From the NCBI GenBank assembly GCA_021771675.1, contig JAETOP010000150.1:1-5971 (forward strand): a DNA stretch of 5,971 nt, given 5' to 3'. The stretch comes from Oscillospiraceae bacterium (GTDB lineage Bacteria; Bacillota_A; Clostridia; Oscillospirales; Oscillospiraceae). The translations under genes and the position numbers were made by a program. Position 1 is the first letter of the stretch; the number at the start of each line of letters is the position of its first letter. Shown here in pieces: positions 5,841 through 5,971 of the stretch. Under the pieces are notes generated by a model. That model saw only the letters and a list, made by a program, of their open reading frames with translations, was not told where the DNA came from and ran no database searches.

Positions 5841-5971
5841 ATGGCCAATCGAAGAATGTTTTCCCGGGCTGTCACGGGCAGCGGGCGGTTTCTGCGGCTC
5901 AGCCCCACTGCCAGGGCCCTGTATTACGACCTGGGCATGGAGGCCGACGACGATGGCTTTGTGGAGGCCTT
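5841..5971 (+). CDS. Phage replisome-organizer-like (DnaD-type) protein, N-terminal fragment
   Basis: The frame opens at ATG 5841 and runs off the right edge after 43 complete codons. The start is supported by AGAGGG (5829-5834) 6 nt upstream and by the promoter before it. The peptide begins MANRRMFSRAVTGSGRFLRL, and then has PTARALYYDLGMEADDDGFV. The pattern of a basic M-x-x-R-R-M-F start, a short helix with ALY-x-x-L-G-M, then ADDDGFV is what I know from the N-terminal winged-helix region of phage/prophage replisome organizers, which load the host replicative helicase at the phage origin. Only the N-terminus is visible, so the DnaD-like C-terminal domain cannot be checked. It may belong to a prophage, an integrative element or a domesticated copy. 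It is divergent from the ABC operon and has its own promoter. Confidence 0.72.
   Translation, partial: MANRRMFSRAVTGSGRFLRLSPTARALYYDLGMEADDDGFVEA

Overview
The window looks like chromosome from a GC-rich gut Clostridia lineage, probably Oscillospiraceae/Ruminococcaceae. This is inferred from strong AGGAGG ribosome binding sites, GC-rich codons, short hairpin repeats of a kind I recall from these genomes, and a DUF559-type gene remnant. I cannot name the species.

Layout: (1) 1-144, plus strand: the C-terminal end of a DUF559/Vsr-like endonuclease-fold protein, cut by the window edge, followed by a repetitive double hairpin (about 161-220). (2) 297-5303, minus strand: one complete ABC importer operon, read from right to left: promoter (5276-5303), substrate-binding protein (3884-5215), intergenic GC-rich hairpin with a short T-run (3808-3851), two-domain fused permease (1960-3789), ATPase (336-1955) and a strong terminator hairpin (297-320). 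(3) 5304-5773: gene-free DNA dominated by a MITE-like repeat whose ends are two inverted arrays of a 7-bp unit (5377-5432 and 5676-5731), with two further hairpins between them. (4) 5774-5971, plus strand: a near-consensus promoter with a palindrome at the expected transcription start, then the first 43 codons of a gene resembling the N-terminus of phage replisome-organizer (DnaD-like) proteins, cut by the window edge.

The three ABC genes form a single binding-protein-dependent importer. The secreted receptor captures the solute, the 12-helix fused permease forms the channel, and the ATPase drives transport. Gene order (receptor, fused permease, MalK-type ATPase with a C-terminal regulatory domain) and the fused permease fit the ferric-iron FbpABC/AfuABC type best, but the substrate cannot be fixed from sequence alone. 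The hairpin after the receptor gene would allow more receptor than permease to be made. The ATPase start is only 4 nt from the permease stop, so the two are probably translationally coupled.

The most unusual points are a roughly 110-residue insertion in the helical subdomain of the ATPase, the replacement of the conserved EAA-loop glycine by aspartate in both halves of the permease, and the inverted heptad arrays beside the replication-like gene. I did not find a convincing wholly new system.
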